The position numbers and the translations under genes are program-made. The notes beneath the pieces were generated by a model, which saw nothing but the letters and a program-made list of their open reading frames with translations, made no database searches and had not been told where the DNA came from. 64,000 bases of DNA from assembly GCA_023417935.1 (NCBI GenBank), contig JAEZDY010000010.1:68537-132536 (forward strand), in the 5' to 3' direction. Source of the DNA: Bacteroidota bacterium (lineage in GTDB: Bacteria; Bacteroidota; Bacteroidia; Bacteroidales; Lentimicrobiaceae). Below are positions 53,518 through 62,747 of this stretch, piece by piece (position 1 is the stretch's first letter; every line of letters begins with the position of its first letter).

Positions 53518-55863
53518 TTAACGCAATTCAATAAAATGATTATTGTAGAATAATTTGTTTACTCCTGCATCATTTGTGCCAAGAACCTTGTACACTTCCA
53601 TTCCTTTTTCGCGAATCAAGAGATCGTCAATGTATAAGTCAAAGCTTGAATTATCATCTTGTCCTTTCATTAATACTGAATACTCAAGGCTACTGTCAGT
53701 TATTGTGTATTCCTGTTCTATCAAGGTCCATTGTCCGTCAATATTTGGGCTTACATAAGGATTTATTAACGTCAGCCATTTTGCATTGCCACTAGAATCG
53801 TTTGATTGAATAATTGCTAACGCTTCCAGGGTCTTTTGTTTCAGTTGTTCAAAATCGCTGTGCATCCAGAAACTAAAGATATAAGTTTGACCTTCTTTCA
53901 ATTCGTATGGTTTTGTTCTTGCAAGGGTATTATAATTCTTCAGTTGACCCTTATATGATGCTGGTCCGGAGTGTTTAATCTGCCCTTCCAGTGAATCGTA
54001 TGAATAGTACTTTAAATATTTGTCTTCATCCGACTTTCTGACTAAAAATCCTCCTTTTTCAACCAGTTGATCCTGTATCTTACGGAATGAACTTATGTAA
54101 TTACTTGAAGAATCAATAAAGAGCATATCTTTTCGTATTGAAAAAAGTGAGAACCGATCATTTTCATAAATAAGCTGACTCCTGTTAAGTATACTCCTTT
54201 CCTCTGCAATAAGATCTTGTTTACTATAAACTACAAGAAATGGCTTATCGCTTTCAATATCACTCTCTATTTCTTTTTTATAAGTTGCCGGTGCCAGCAA
54301 CTGGTAAAGCTTTCTGCTCTCAGAAATACTGGAATTAGCCGAATAATTGGCTAATAGGGGGAGCTTTGAATGATAGCTGAGTGTCATAGAAATTATGTAC
54401 ATCTCTTTAGAAGCAGGTTTCTTGTATTGCTCTGAGCCGATCAGATAATATGGCAACGGTACTATGGCCTGATATTCCTCTTCATCGAAGGAATTCAATC
54501 CTGCTAGTATTTCATCAGGAACATGCTTCAATGAAAAATAATTTGGCATTTCACGTAACCTTACAGTAGACTCTGTATGGTAAGGAATTGCTTCAGCATA
54601 ATAGGCCAAAGGTATTATAAGGATTACCGGTATCCATAAGTATTTCACTCGTTTTCTGGATTCAAAGAAGAGGTATGTGTAATAAACCGCCCATACAGTA
54701 ATTACGTAGTAGAATATCCATGCAAAGCGACCGATAGACCTGAAGTTATTGATCACTTTAACATGCTCAAGCAAGTTTTCCATGTTGAGCTTGAAAGGAT
54801 ACCCCATTGATAGAAAAAGCAAGAGTACTGCCGAAATCAAAGCTGTCACGATAGCAGGGTTGTGGAAGAATGGCTTATCATTTATAACTCTGATCCTGAA
54901 TAGTTTCAGGAAGTTATTAAGTGCAAAAACAAGAATCATAAAGGAAGAAGCGATTCCTATATATGACCAACCTTCCCAATTTGCCTGATACTCAATATAC
55001 TTATCAATAAAGGGCTTTAATGGTTGCCTGTGAGGAAGAAACACAGAGTGGAAATTGGCAATTAGTTCCATTATTCCGGTTGGTGCCTTATTTCTTCCTG
55101 AATGAACATCTGACAATAACATCAACATCCAAAACAATAAAAGAGGAACAACAGTTTGAAGTGCTAAATTGAGCCACGACCTCCAATTAAGCAATAGTTT
55201 TTGCTTATAGATGACCAGATACGACAAATGGCTGATAAAAATAAACGAAACTGCCATCATACCCATATATCCATGTATAAGATACCAGAGTAGATTATTG
55301 ATAGCGATATAGACAGACCATTTTAAATGATTATTAGTCTCTGTAAACCTGATAAAGAGATACCAGGTTAACGGTATCATAAAACTATATGAGAGTGCAA
55401 AATGACCATAAAGACGAAAAATCTGGGGTGAAAGCAATGCTATAGCAACTGCATTTGCTGCTGCAAACCATATATTTACTTTAAGCTTTCTCAGAATAAG
55501 GTAAATAAAAACAGAGGCTATCACATATGCAGCAATCATCAGAAAATTAAGTATGCCAATACTGTAAAGAGTGATCCCCGGGAAAGGAATGGCCAATACC
55601 TTCATGATCATTGTAAATAAAGGGTGACAGTCAAGGTACAGGAAATTCTCACCATAGGGATAATTAATAAAACTGGAATTGATTAGTCGATTGTCCTCTA
55701 TATGAGCAGCATAAGTAAAGTAGTTCTTAATGGCATCACTATTGAACCCAAAAAGATAGCCATTCGGGTTTAGTAGAATATCCGAAAAAAAATATAACAC
55801 AAACGTCAGTGAAAGAATGAGTAATAAGAGTATACCTAATAGTTCTTTGGCTCGATTATTCAT
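53518..55863 (-). CDS. Large polytopic membrane protein with C-terminal beta domain
   Basis: The 781-residue protein has about eleven membrane segments to residue 430, with an acidic first loop (FGFNSDAIKNYFTYAAH, DCHPLFTMIMKV) typical of YfhO/GT-C-like transferases. The extracellular C-terminal part (about 440-781) includes a late jelly-roll-like region (YEIN-type strands, FDLYIDDLLIREKGMEVYKV) similar in style to the C-terminal domains of the 28116 and 50142 proteins. It is likely a surface glycan enzyme; the exact reaction is unknown. Its end is 3 bases from the convergent MBOAT gene. Confidence 0.82.
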   Translation of the reverse strand: MNNRAKELLGILLLLILSLTFVLYFFSDILLNPNGYLFGFNSDAIKNYFTYAAHIEDNRLINSSFINYPYGENFLYLDCHPLFTMIMKVLAIPFPGITLYSIGILNFLMIAAYVIASVFIYLILRKLKVNIWFAAANAVAIALLSPQIFRLYGHFALSYSFMIPLTWYLFIRFTETNNHLKWSVYIAINNLLWYLIHGYMGMMAVSFIFISHLSYLVIYKQKLLLNWRSWLNLALQTVVPLLLFWMLMLLSDVHSGRNKAPTGIMELIANFHSVFLPHRQPLKPFIDKYIEYQANWEGWSYIGIASSFMILVFALNNFLKLFRIRVINDKPFFHNPAIVTALISAVLLLFLSMGYPFKLNMENLLEHVKVINNFRSIGRFAWIFYYVITVWAVYYTYLFFESRKRVKYLWIPVILIIPLAYYAEAIPYHTESTVRLREMPNYFSLKHVPDEILAGLNSFDEEEYQAIVPLPYYLIGSEQYKKPASKEMYIISMTLSYHSKLPLLANYSANSSISESRKLYQLLAPATYKKEIESDIESDKPFLVVYSKQDLIAEERSILNRSQLIYENDRFSLFSIRKDMLFIDSSSNYISSFRKIQDQLVEKGGFLVRKSDEDKYLKYYSYDSLEGQIKHSGPASYKGQLKNYNTLARTKPYELKEGQTYIFSFWMHSDFEQLKQKTLEALAIIQSNDSSGNAKWLTLINPYVSPNIDGQWTLIEQEYTITDSSLEYSVLMKGQDDNSSFDLYIDDLLIREKGMEVYKVLGTNDAGVNKLFYNNHFIELR

Positions 55864-56105
55864 TTAAAATATTAAATAAGATGTTATCCTCAAGTATAGT
55901 AATCGATGCTCAATTACTCTGAATTTATGTCAAAACTACTAAAGTATGTAATGCAATTCGCAATATCAGATAAAATAAAATTCTCTGTACCATGAATGGA
56001 AATGCATTTTGCTGACAGAGACTGCCACTCAAAACAGGGCTTTAAAAAGGGGAAACATAAAGGGAATTTTTTATCATCTTTGCAATACGATATCCTTCAA
56101 TCAAG

Positions 56106-57746
56106 ATGCACAAGATAATATCACCTGCAAGTTATCTTTCATTACTGCTGCTCTGCATTATACCCTTAATATTGCTGGTTTCTTCAATAAATATCATTGA
56201 GAAAAGAGACAAAAACTGGTATGGTGGCGGGTATGACCCATCGTATGCATACCTGTATAATTCATTGAACATTGCACGTTTCAGGCTTCCGGGTCACTTT
56301 GATCATCCCGGTACTCCAATGCAGATGACTGGAGCTGTTATATTGCAAACTGCCTGGATGATCAACCCTTATGGTGGGGAAAACCTGACTGAAGCAGTGC
56401 TAAAGGAACCTGAACACTACCTGAAGATACTAAATACTTCTTCAGCAGTAATCGGCGCGCTGGGTATACTTGCAGCAGGTTGGCTAGTGCTTCTAATGAG
56501 CAATAACGTATGGTATGGATTTATCATGCAGGTAACACCTTTTGTTTCGGGAATAATACTTTACAAATCGCTTTTACGGATATCACAGGAAAACGTACTG
56601 TTGATTGCAGTCATGGCTATGGCAGTGTTTACACTCTACTGGTATTTCAAACACAAGCTTAAAGAACCTGATTACTTTGCAAAAGGCTTTGGAATTATTG
56701 CGGGATTCGGGATGGCATCTAAAATCATTTTCTTTCCTTTAATAGCAATCCCACTTCTGCTGCTTGAAAGTAAAAACCATAAGCTCAAATTCCTTAAGGT
56801 TACTGCAATCTCTTTTGTGGCATTTACTATTCCAATTATCCTGCTTTATCCCAACATGGCATGGTGGTTTGTGCGACTATTTCTCTATTCAGGAATATAC
56901 GGATCAGGTGATATTACTATACTTGATGCGTCGTCATACCTGGTTTCACTCAAGGAACTTATTACCGGTGAACCAGTTTACTTCGCAGTTTACATCCTTA
57001 CCTTTATTTCGCTGGTGGTGCTGTTAATTAAGATGGTAAGAGATGCCAGGCATGCCGTCTCTAAGGGAATCGTGCAATCAATTAAAAAGGATATATACCT
57101 GAACAGACCTGCCTTCATCATAATATTGGCAGTATTCCTGGTTCAGACTGCGGGATATATTATTACCGCCAAACACCCAAAAACCGATTACCTCCTCCCC
57201 TATATCTGCATGTCAGGATTGATTGTAATTATTCTGCTGGATTTATTAACCAACCGCCTTAAACCCTTTCTTAAGCAGATTATAACAGGTGCAATTGCCA
57301 TACCGCTGGTAGTGCTTGCCGTTTTTTATGGTTTGAACTCCAGGGAACAGTACTACTCTACCGACAAAAATATCAAATATGAGCAGGCCTGGCAAACAGC
57401 ATTATCGGAAGGAAAAGGAGGGGCAATTATTGCAATTAACCCGGGACCAACACCAGTAGCTGCTGCTTTTTTTGCCGATGCTTACAGCAGAGACCGTTAT
57501 GCCGATTTATTAACTGACATCTATCCTGATTATTATATCTACGATACCTATAGCCAGAGCCTTGTAAACTGGTCGAAACAAACTGTTTCATTGCACGACC
57601 TTATGTTAAAGTACAATAACAAAGTAGTGATCATTGGTGATGTAGTTGATCCTGCTATAGAATCTCTTAACACCGGTAATAATATTGAATTCAATAAAGT
57701 TTATACGGAAGAAGCTGTTGTTGCAGTTGCCGGGATAAAAGAATGA
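56106..57746 (+). CDS. Polytopic membrane protein, glycosyltransferase-like
   Basis: The 546-residue protein has about ten membrane segments and a first loop containing DPSYAYLYNSLNIA and HFDHPGTPMQMTG, where an Asp and His pair sits as in GT-C fold sugar transferases. The last 120 residues are soluble (TDKNIKYEQAWQTALSEGKG onward). No signal peptide beyond the first segment. It is divergent from the 53518-55863 gene over about 240 bases. Substrate unknown. Confidence 0.82.
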   Translation: MHKIISPASYLSLLLLCIIPLILLVSSINIIEKRDKNWYGGGYDPSYAYLYNSLNIARFRLPGHFDHPGTPMQMTGAVILQTAWMINPYGGENLTEAVLKEPEHYLKILNTSSAVIGALGILAAGWLVLLMSNNVWYGFIMQVTPFVSGIILYKSLLRISQENVLLIAVMAMAVFTLYWYFKHKLKEPDYFAKGFGIIAGFGMASKIIFFPLIAIPLLLLESKNHKLKFLKVTAISFVAFTIPIILLYPNMAWWFVRLFLYSGIYGSGDITILDASSYLVSLKELITGEPVYFAVYILTFISLVVLLIKMVRDARHAVSKGIVQSIKKDIYLNRPAFIIILAVFLVQTAGYIITAKHPKTDYLLPYICMSGLIVIILLDLLTNRLKPFLKQIITGAIAIPLVVLAVFYGLNSREQYYSTDKNIKYEQAWQTALSEGKGGAIIAINPGPTPVAAAFFADAYSRDRYADLLTDIYPDYYIYDTYSQSLVNWSKQTVSLHDLMLKYNNKVVIIGDVVDPAIESLNTGNNIEFNKVYTEEAVVAVAGIKE

Positions 57747-58401
57747 ATCTGAACATTACTCGTATACCCTGATATTGTGAGACATCGCTTTCCTACTTGA
57801 TAAAGTTATTAGTACTATCAGGTTTTAAATCAAATTGCCTAAATTGGAATTCCTCATTTATATCCGTTTCTGAGGTTCCCTGACTGTCCCTCCTTACCAT
57901 CTTTTTTAACACAAAAGTTGTGTCATTTAAAATATCGCCAGTTCTCAAGACGGCAGGGTATCCATATTGAGCTGCAACCCAATGCTTTTATCAAAACAAT
58001 CATTTCTTCTAAAACTTAAGTGCATTAGGATATTAGATTGATTAAATTCCACCTGGTATAAACCTTGTATCAACTTAGTTTTAACCATGTATAATGTACA
58101 ATGTAGATACAAGGGTGATACAAGGTCTATACTAGGTTGAAACAAGGTTGAGTACAATGAATCTAAAATGAATAGGGTCCCAATAAACTGGTGACTTGTG
58201 AAAAAGCAGATGGTGAAGGCATGATTATAAACGTACGAAGGTTCAGAAGAGAGAGAAGAATGAGAGGACTCTGATCATGTTCAAAATCCCAGGTTGAAAC
58301 CTGGGGTTAATGGTATGATACTTCTAGCCCAGCATAGAAACGACTATAGCGACTAGTCGACACCTGTATGACTGTATGACTAATCTAACCAAAGTGTAAA
58401 A
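57747..58401. other. 655-base intergenic stretch, one REP-like hairpin
   Basis: No frame of useful length or composition is present on either strand. It contains stretches of degenerate repeated words (ACAAGGT/TACAAGG near 58060-58150) and the REP-like hairpin at 58288-58305. It separates two convergent genes. Confidence 0.6.
58288..58305. repeat. REP-like hairpin, copy 3
   Basis: CCCAGGTTGAAACCTGGG is a perfect palindrome followed by GTTAATGGTATGATA, matching the flank of the copy at 45529 (GTTACTGGTATTATG) although the stem sequence differs. Confidence 0.65.
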
Positions 58402-59265
58402 CTAGCCCCTATAGATAGTCTTACCCACTTTAGCTAATGAAATAACCTTGTCAAAAAATGGTTGGCTTTCAATATAAAAGAATTGGTTTCCTCTTATTTT
58501 GAAGTCAGATCCTATATTCTTTGGAATGTTATTTTTAATGAATAGTGGGATGTTTCTTTGTTTGATGTCCTGATGAGGTGCCAAAGTGTCAACCAGGCTT
58601 GTGTTACCATTTATATCTTTGACTAAAGCGGAGTACTTTTTTGAGCCTCGGGTATTGTATGGGAAATCTTGCTTCAATATATCTTCCGGACAATGAACGA
58701 AAGATAGAAATTCTGTGCTAACACCAATGCCGATGATCTTAGCGTTAAACCTGAGCATTTTATAAAAAGGGCTTAATTCACCACATGGGTATATGGAATG
58801 ATGGTGAGTAGATGTAAGGAACTCAGCATCAGAGCCTATTGCTACTATTGAGGTAGTTGGATGAAGGCTACGTATTGCATTTGGGTGACGTCTGGCAATT
58901 TCACTTAATAAACCTAAGGCTGAAGGTGATCTTTTTACATCAAAGATGTGATTCTTTTCAAGATATTCCACCGCCCGGTAGTTGAAATGCCATGCAGGGA
59001 ACAGCAGTGTACCGGTTTCACCTACTGTTTGTTGAAGAAGCTTAAATAACGAATGAGGACTAATTAAAGCATTTAGTTTGTCAATTGAGGAATGAACAAA
59101 TACAACATCACCGGATTTGATATTTAATTTGGTGGTTAATATGTCTTTAAGATCCTTTTCACTTAATGGCTTGTAAAAGTATTTTTTAAGATTGCGGTAA
59201 TAAGTCCGGATCTTGTGATAAGAGGCAAATGGCAGATATTTTAAGATCAATTTACCCGGTAACAT
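58402..59265 (-). CDS. AAC(3)-family N-acyltransferase
   Basis: The 287-residue protein matches the aminoglycoside 3-N-acetyltransferase fold family: VVFVHSSIDKLNALI (residues about 50-64), TLLFPAWHFNYRAVEYLE, HPTTSIVAIGSDAEFL and CGELSPFYKMLRFNAKIIGIGV with the conserved His and Ser-Pro. These enzymes transfer acyl groups to amines. As the last gene of a glycan-type operon, antibiotic resistance is unlikely; acylation of an amino sugar freed by the upstream deacetylase is more plausible. It overlaps the deacetylase gene by 14 bases. Confidence 0.88.
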   Translation of the reverse strand: MLPGKLILKYLPFASYHKIRTYYRNLKKYFYKPLSEKDLKDILTTKLNIKSGDVVFVHSSIDKLNALISPHSLFKLLQQTVGETGTLLFPAWHFNYRAVEYLEKNHIFDVKRSPSALGLLSEIARRHPNAIRSLHPTTSIVAIGSDAEFLTSTHHHSIYPCGELSPFYKMLRFNAKIIGIGVSTEFLSFVHCPEDILKQDFPYNTRGSKKYSALVKDINGNTSLVDTLAPHQDIKQRNIPLFIKNNIPKNIGSDFKIRGNQFFYIESQPFFDKVISLAKVGKTIYRG

Positions 59266-60322
59266 TTGGCCTGCTCAAATTAGTGAAGGTTGAAAATTCA
59301 ATCTCAGGATACTTTTTTCTTGCATTGATAACAAAGTGACGCATCATATCCCAGGCATAATCACCCATGGTTTTGGGATGACCGACTGCACTCAGCATCA
59401 CAATATCCTGGTTGTGATATTTCCTGATATTGTGGTCTAATATCTTTAAAAGATAATCAAATTGGTACGTGTAATTATCAAAACCCAGCATTCGGCTCGA
59501 CATGAAGACTTTAATCTTATTATTCAAATTTCCCGGTTTCCCATCATGTATTTGATATCCACGACTTAAAGGTGCCCGATGAGCAAATTTCTTCATCTTC
59601 AGGAAAGTCGGGATTTCAAATGGCGATTTTGGGATACTGGCAATAGGGATCTCAAGTATCGTATTGTTGGATTCTTTATTTAATTGTCCATCCAAAGACA
59701 AAAACCAATTGCATTTAGAAGGGACGTGCCGGTAATCGACCTCTGATATCTTCGAATTAAAATAATATCCTTTTGCAATAGATGAATCATACCTTATTCC
59801 ATGTTTGTACAATGCTGTTAGTATGACCGATCTTGAAAGTTCATCACCCAAATTATAACCCCCTGCTCTAAAAGCATTGCATGAGTAGTTTAGGAATGAT
59901 GGCTTTAAGGTATCGTTTAAAAAATCCACACCATCCTTAATTATCCTGTTGATGTCATAGCCATTTTTCTCAACGACAAAATCTGTCAAACTATAATCAT
60001 CTGACGGACTGAACTTGTTACCACTAAAAGTGGATGTCAACCAATGTGGATGAAGATGTAACTGAACATCGTGACCCTTTGTAACTGCACTTTTGATCTG
60101 TTCAACATAAGGTAAGTAGTATCCTGCGTGATCCCATTCCTTAAATTTGATTGCGCAGAGCACATCAGTGAAAAGGGTTATTTTTACCCCCAACTCATCA
60201 GCAACATCAAATAATGTTTGCGTGGGTTGAAAAAGAACATCATCCCATGTGGTCCTAACTCCGCCTAAGGGAAGTTCATGATCGAATGTGAGGAATATTT
60301 TAATTTTCGGTGTTCTCTTCAT
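59252..60322 (-). CDS. NodB-like polysaccharide deacetylase
   Basis: The 356-residue protein has deacetylase motifs in order: IFLTFDHELPLGG (first Asp and His/Glu), HDVQLHLHPHW (metal-binding HxxHP type, about 93-103) and NAFRAGGYNLGD (Arg motif 3, about 160). It lacks a signal peptide, so it would act in the cytoplasm on a precursor. Its start overlaps the AMP-ligase stop, and its end overlaps the AAC(3)-like gene, indicating a joint pathway. The length beyond residue 230 is unusual and holds no motif I recognise. Confidence 0.82.
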   Translation of the reverse strand: MKRTPKIKIFLTFDHELPLGGVRTTWDDVLFQPTQTLFDVADELGVKITLFTDVLCAIKFKEWDHAGYYLPYVEQIKSAVTKGHDVQLHLHPHWLTSTFSGNKFSPSDDYSLTDFVVEKNGYDINRIIKDGVDFLNDTLKPSFLNYSCNAFRAGGYNLGDELSRSVILTALYKHGIRYDSSIAKGYYFNSKISEVDYRHVPSKCNWFLSLDGQLNKESNNTILEIPIASIPKSPFEIPTFLKMKKFAHRAPLSRGYQIHDGKPGNLNNKIKVFMSSRMLGFDNYTYQFDYLLKILDHNIRKYHNQDIVMLSAVGHPKTMGDYAWDMMRHFVINARKKYPEIEFSTFTNLSRPNVTG

Positions 60323-61680
60323 TATTTTATCAATTTCTTGAAACGGTCATTATACTCAATAAGATCTACAAACCTGATTTTAACAGGTACTTTATATCTT
60401 TCCATGTTTTCTCTGCAGAAAGACAAAATAAGTGCCTTCGTGTTATCAGCTTTTTGCTCTTTTGACAATTGGATATCACAAACAACTATATTTCCGGTGA
60501 TCGAGCTTTTTTCTCCGTATACAACGCAATTTTCAATAAAAGGAAGCTTCATTAGAACTGACTCCACTTCCTGAGGAAATACTTTAAGTCCACCAACGTT
60601 GATTATATTATTATTCCTGCCTTTGATATATATATAACCATCATCATCCTGCTCCACCATATCGCCTGTTTTAAACCACCCATCATTGGTAAAATTCTGC
60701 ATTTCTGCATTCAAATAACCGATTATTGTAGTTGAACTTTTAATCCATAACTCACCATCCACTATTTTGATCTCAGTATTTGGATCATCAAATTTAAACT
60801 TTAAACTTGATGAAGATTTGCTTGACATTTTAGAGATACCGGTTTCACTTGTACCATAAGTTTGCATGAAACGAGTAGGCGGAAAAATTGAATTCAATTT
60901 TTGCAGAAGGCCTTCAGGCATTGGTTCAGTGCCATAGGTAATTATTTTCAAGCTTGATAGATCATAGTTTAAGTAAGCACCACTAATATAGATCAAATTT
61001 AACATTGTGGGTGAGCCGGGTAAGATGTTGACTTTATGTTTTTCAATTTGCCGACAGATGATATCAGGGTCATTAGATTTTGGAATAGTAAGCGTAGCTC
61101 CTGAAAATAAAGCAGTTAGAAGAGTATTTAAGCCTCCTATATGATCAAATAAGAGCATTGCCATAAAATTTAAGCTCTTGCTTCTCTTTTGGAAATAAGG
61201 TTCAAGAAACTTATGGAAGTTATGAACCATTGCTTTCGGCTGTCCGGTTATGCCACTACTAAATAGTACAATGCCTGGATTGCTTAATTCATTAAGCTCT
61301 CTGATAAGAGAACTACTATCCCTGCTGCCTGATCTGTCAACAGGTACCGGTATTATTTCAAAATTACCCTGATGAAAATCAATAACCTTACTTGCACCTG
61401 ATAATAATGTTCTTTGATCGGCTTCAACTTGTGATGATTCACCAACGGGAACAATAATATTCTCATTCAATGCCAGCGCAAAAAGCGTAGAGATACCATC
61501 AAAATTATATCCCGATCTCAGCAATACTATTTCACCCTTTTCAACGCTTGCTTTGATCTTTTCATACCTGGTGATGATATCATTCAACAGGTCACTGTAT
61601 GTGAACGCTTTGTCATTGTCAATGATAGCAGTTCTGGTTGCATATTGCCCTAGTTTGGAAATTAAAAGGTCTTTCATCAA
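60322..61680 (-). CDS. Acyl-adenylate forming ligase
   Basis: The 452-residue protein has ANL superfamily motifs: VLFSSGITGQPKAMVHNFH (A3 P-loop), QTYGTSETGISKMS (A5), WFKTGDMVEQDDDGYIYIKG (A7) and GRNNNIINVGGLKVFPQEVE (A8), with a Lys near the C-terminus (DRFKKLIK) for A10. It activates a carboxylic acid with ATP and transfers it to a thiol. Located beside an acyl carrier protein gene, its acceptor is probably that ACP. The protein is short at the N-terminus compared with acyl-CoA synthetases, like stand-alone ACP ligases. Confidence 0.93.
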   Translation of the reverse strand: MMKDLLISKLGQYATRTAIIDNDKAFTYSDLLNDIITRYEKIKASVEKGEIVLLRSGYNFDGISTLFALALNENIIVPVGESSQVEADQRTLLSGASKVIDFHQGNFEIIPVPVDRSGSRDSSSLIRELNELSNPGIVLFSSGITGQPKAMVHNFHKFLEPYFQKRSKSLNFMAMLLFDHIGGLNTLLTALFSGATLTIPKSNDPDIICRQIEKHKVNILPGSPTMLNLIYISGAYLNYDLSSLKIITYGTEPMPEGLLQKLNSIFPPTRFMQTYGTSETGISKMSSKSSSSLKFKFDDPNTEIKIVDGELWIKSSTTIIGYLNAEMQNFTNDGWFKTGDMVEQDDDGYIYIKGRNNNIINVGGLKVFPQEVESVLMKLPFIENCVVYGEKSSITGNIVVCDIQLSKEQKADNTKALILSFCRENMERYKVPVKIRFVDLIEYNDRFKKLIK

Positions 61681-62378
61681 TTGACCCCTCCAAGATAGAT
61701 TATTTGCCCTGTGATAAAGGAGCTGTTTGTATTTATAAAGAAGTCTACAACATTTGCAATATCAATGAACTCAGTTTTTCTTTTAATGGTTTGCTTATTG
61801 ATCAACTTCAGGATGGTTTCCTTCGGCACAGTTCTCACAAGGGCTGTATCAAATGGTGTTGGACCTATGGCATTAACAGTTATACCAATATCAGCAAGCT
61901 CTTTAGATGCTACTTTGGTTAAGGATTCCAACGCTGCTTTTGATGATGCATAAGCAGCCTCTCCTTCAAGGTTCAATGGAGAAGCTATTGAACTCATGTT
62001 TATTATTCTGCCCTTCTTTGCTAAGCTCATAATTTTGGCCACTTCCCTGATAAATACAAACGGAGCAAACACATTAACTTTATATATATTCTCGATGGAC
62101 GAAAGTGGGGTGAGCAAAAAATGATTCATTGAGGCAATACCGGCATTATTGATCAATACATCAATAGCCCCATATTCTTTATAAACTTCTTTTACAAATT
62201 TAGCAATTGCTCTCTCCTCAGTAACATCCAAAGCCTGATGATAATAATTTTCATGACTGATGGATGACAAGTTCCTGCTGCATCCTGCTACAATATATCC
62301 TTTATTAAGGTAGTGATCTGCAAGTTGATACCCAATACCACGGCTGGTTCCTGTAATGATAATGACTTCCTTTTTCAT
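61677..62378 (-). CDS. SDR-family 3-oxoacyl reductase-like protein
   Basis: The 233-residue protein has the SDR cofactor motif ITGTSRGIGYQLADHYL (TGxxxGIG, residues about 7-23), VLINNAGIASMN, NMSSIASP (catalytic Ser) and AAYASSKAALESL (YxxxK). It resembles FabG and NodG. With an ACP gene upstream and a ligase downstream, it may reduce an ACP-bound acyl chain. ATGA overlap with the ligase gene and only 2 bases from the ACP gene. Confidence 0.93.
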   Translation of the reverse strand: MKKEVIIITGTSRGIGYQLADHYLNKGYIVAGCSRNLSSISHENYYHQALDVTEERAIAKFVKEVYKEYGAIDVLINNAGIASMNHFLLTPLSSIENIYKVNVFAPFVFIREVAKIMSLAKKGRIINMSSIASPLNLEGEAAYASSKAALESLTKVASKELADIGITVNAIGPTPFDTALVRTVPKETILKLINKQTIKRKTEFIDIANVVDFFINTNSSFITGQIIYLGGVN

Positions 62379-62380
62379 GA

Positions 62381-62686
62381 TCAGCTACTCTGCTCAGTCA
62401 ATAATACCTCAACATAGTCAGCTAATGATGAAATACTTCTAAATGGCGAGAACTTCGAACTCATCGCACGCTCATCAGCTATTGTAATGCTTTTCCCTGT
62501 TAAATTATATACCTCATCCTCAATTTCAGCTATTAACTGCACTAAACCCAAACTATCGAGAATTCCGCTTTTACCATAAAGATGGGTAATGTTATTCACA
62601 GTTTCCGGCTTAGCGATCTGATTGTCGCTAACAACTTTTTTAGTTGCATTGATCACTGATTCTAATATTCTTTCCTTTGCTATCAT
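62381..62686 (-). CDS. Acyl carrier protein
   Basis: The 101-residue protein has the phosphopantetheine attachment motif GILDSLGLVQLIAEIED (Ser about 41 in DSL), in a four-helix ACP pattern, with a short extension at the N-terminus. It is slightly longer than the housekeeping ACP and sits first in a five-gene operon with an SDR and a dedicated ligase, so it is probably specialised. Start ATG at 62686 gives a complete helix 1. Confidence 0.92.
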   Translation of the reverse strand: MIAKERILESVINATKKVVSDNQIAKPETVNNITHLYGKSGILDSLGLVQLIAEIEDEVYNLTGKSITIADERAMSSKFSPFRSISSLADYVEVLLTEQSS

Positions 62687-62747
62687 AGATTTCAGAAAAT
62701 GATTATCGCAAAGATACGATATAAAATTTGCTTGAAGTTTTCAATTT

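Noticed and set aside
58402..59265. Aminoglycoside resistance gene
   Set aside because: The family match is real, but the gene is embedded in a glycan/ACP operon with overlapping starts and stops; antibiotic resistance is not supported by context.
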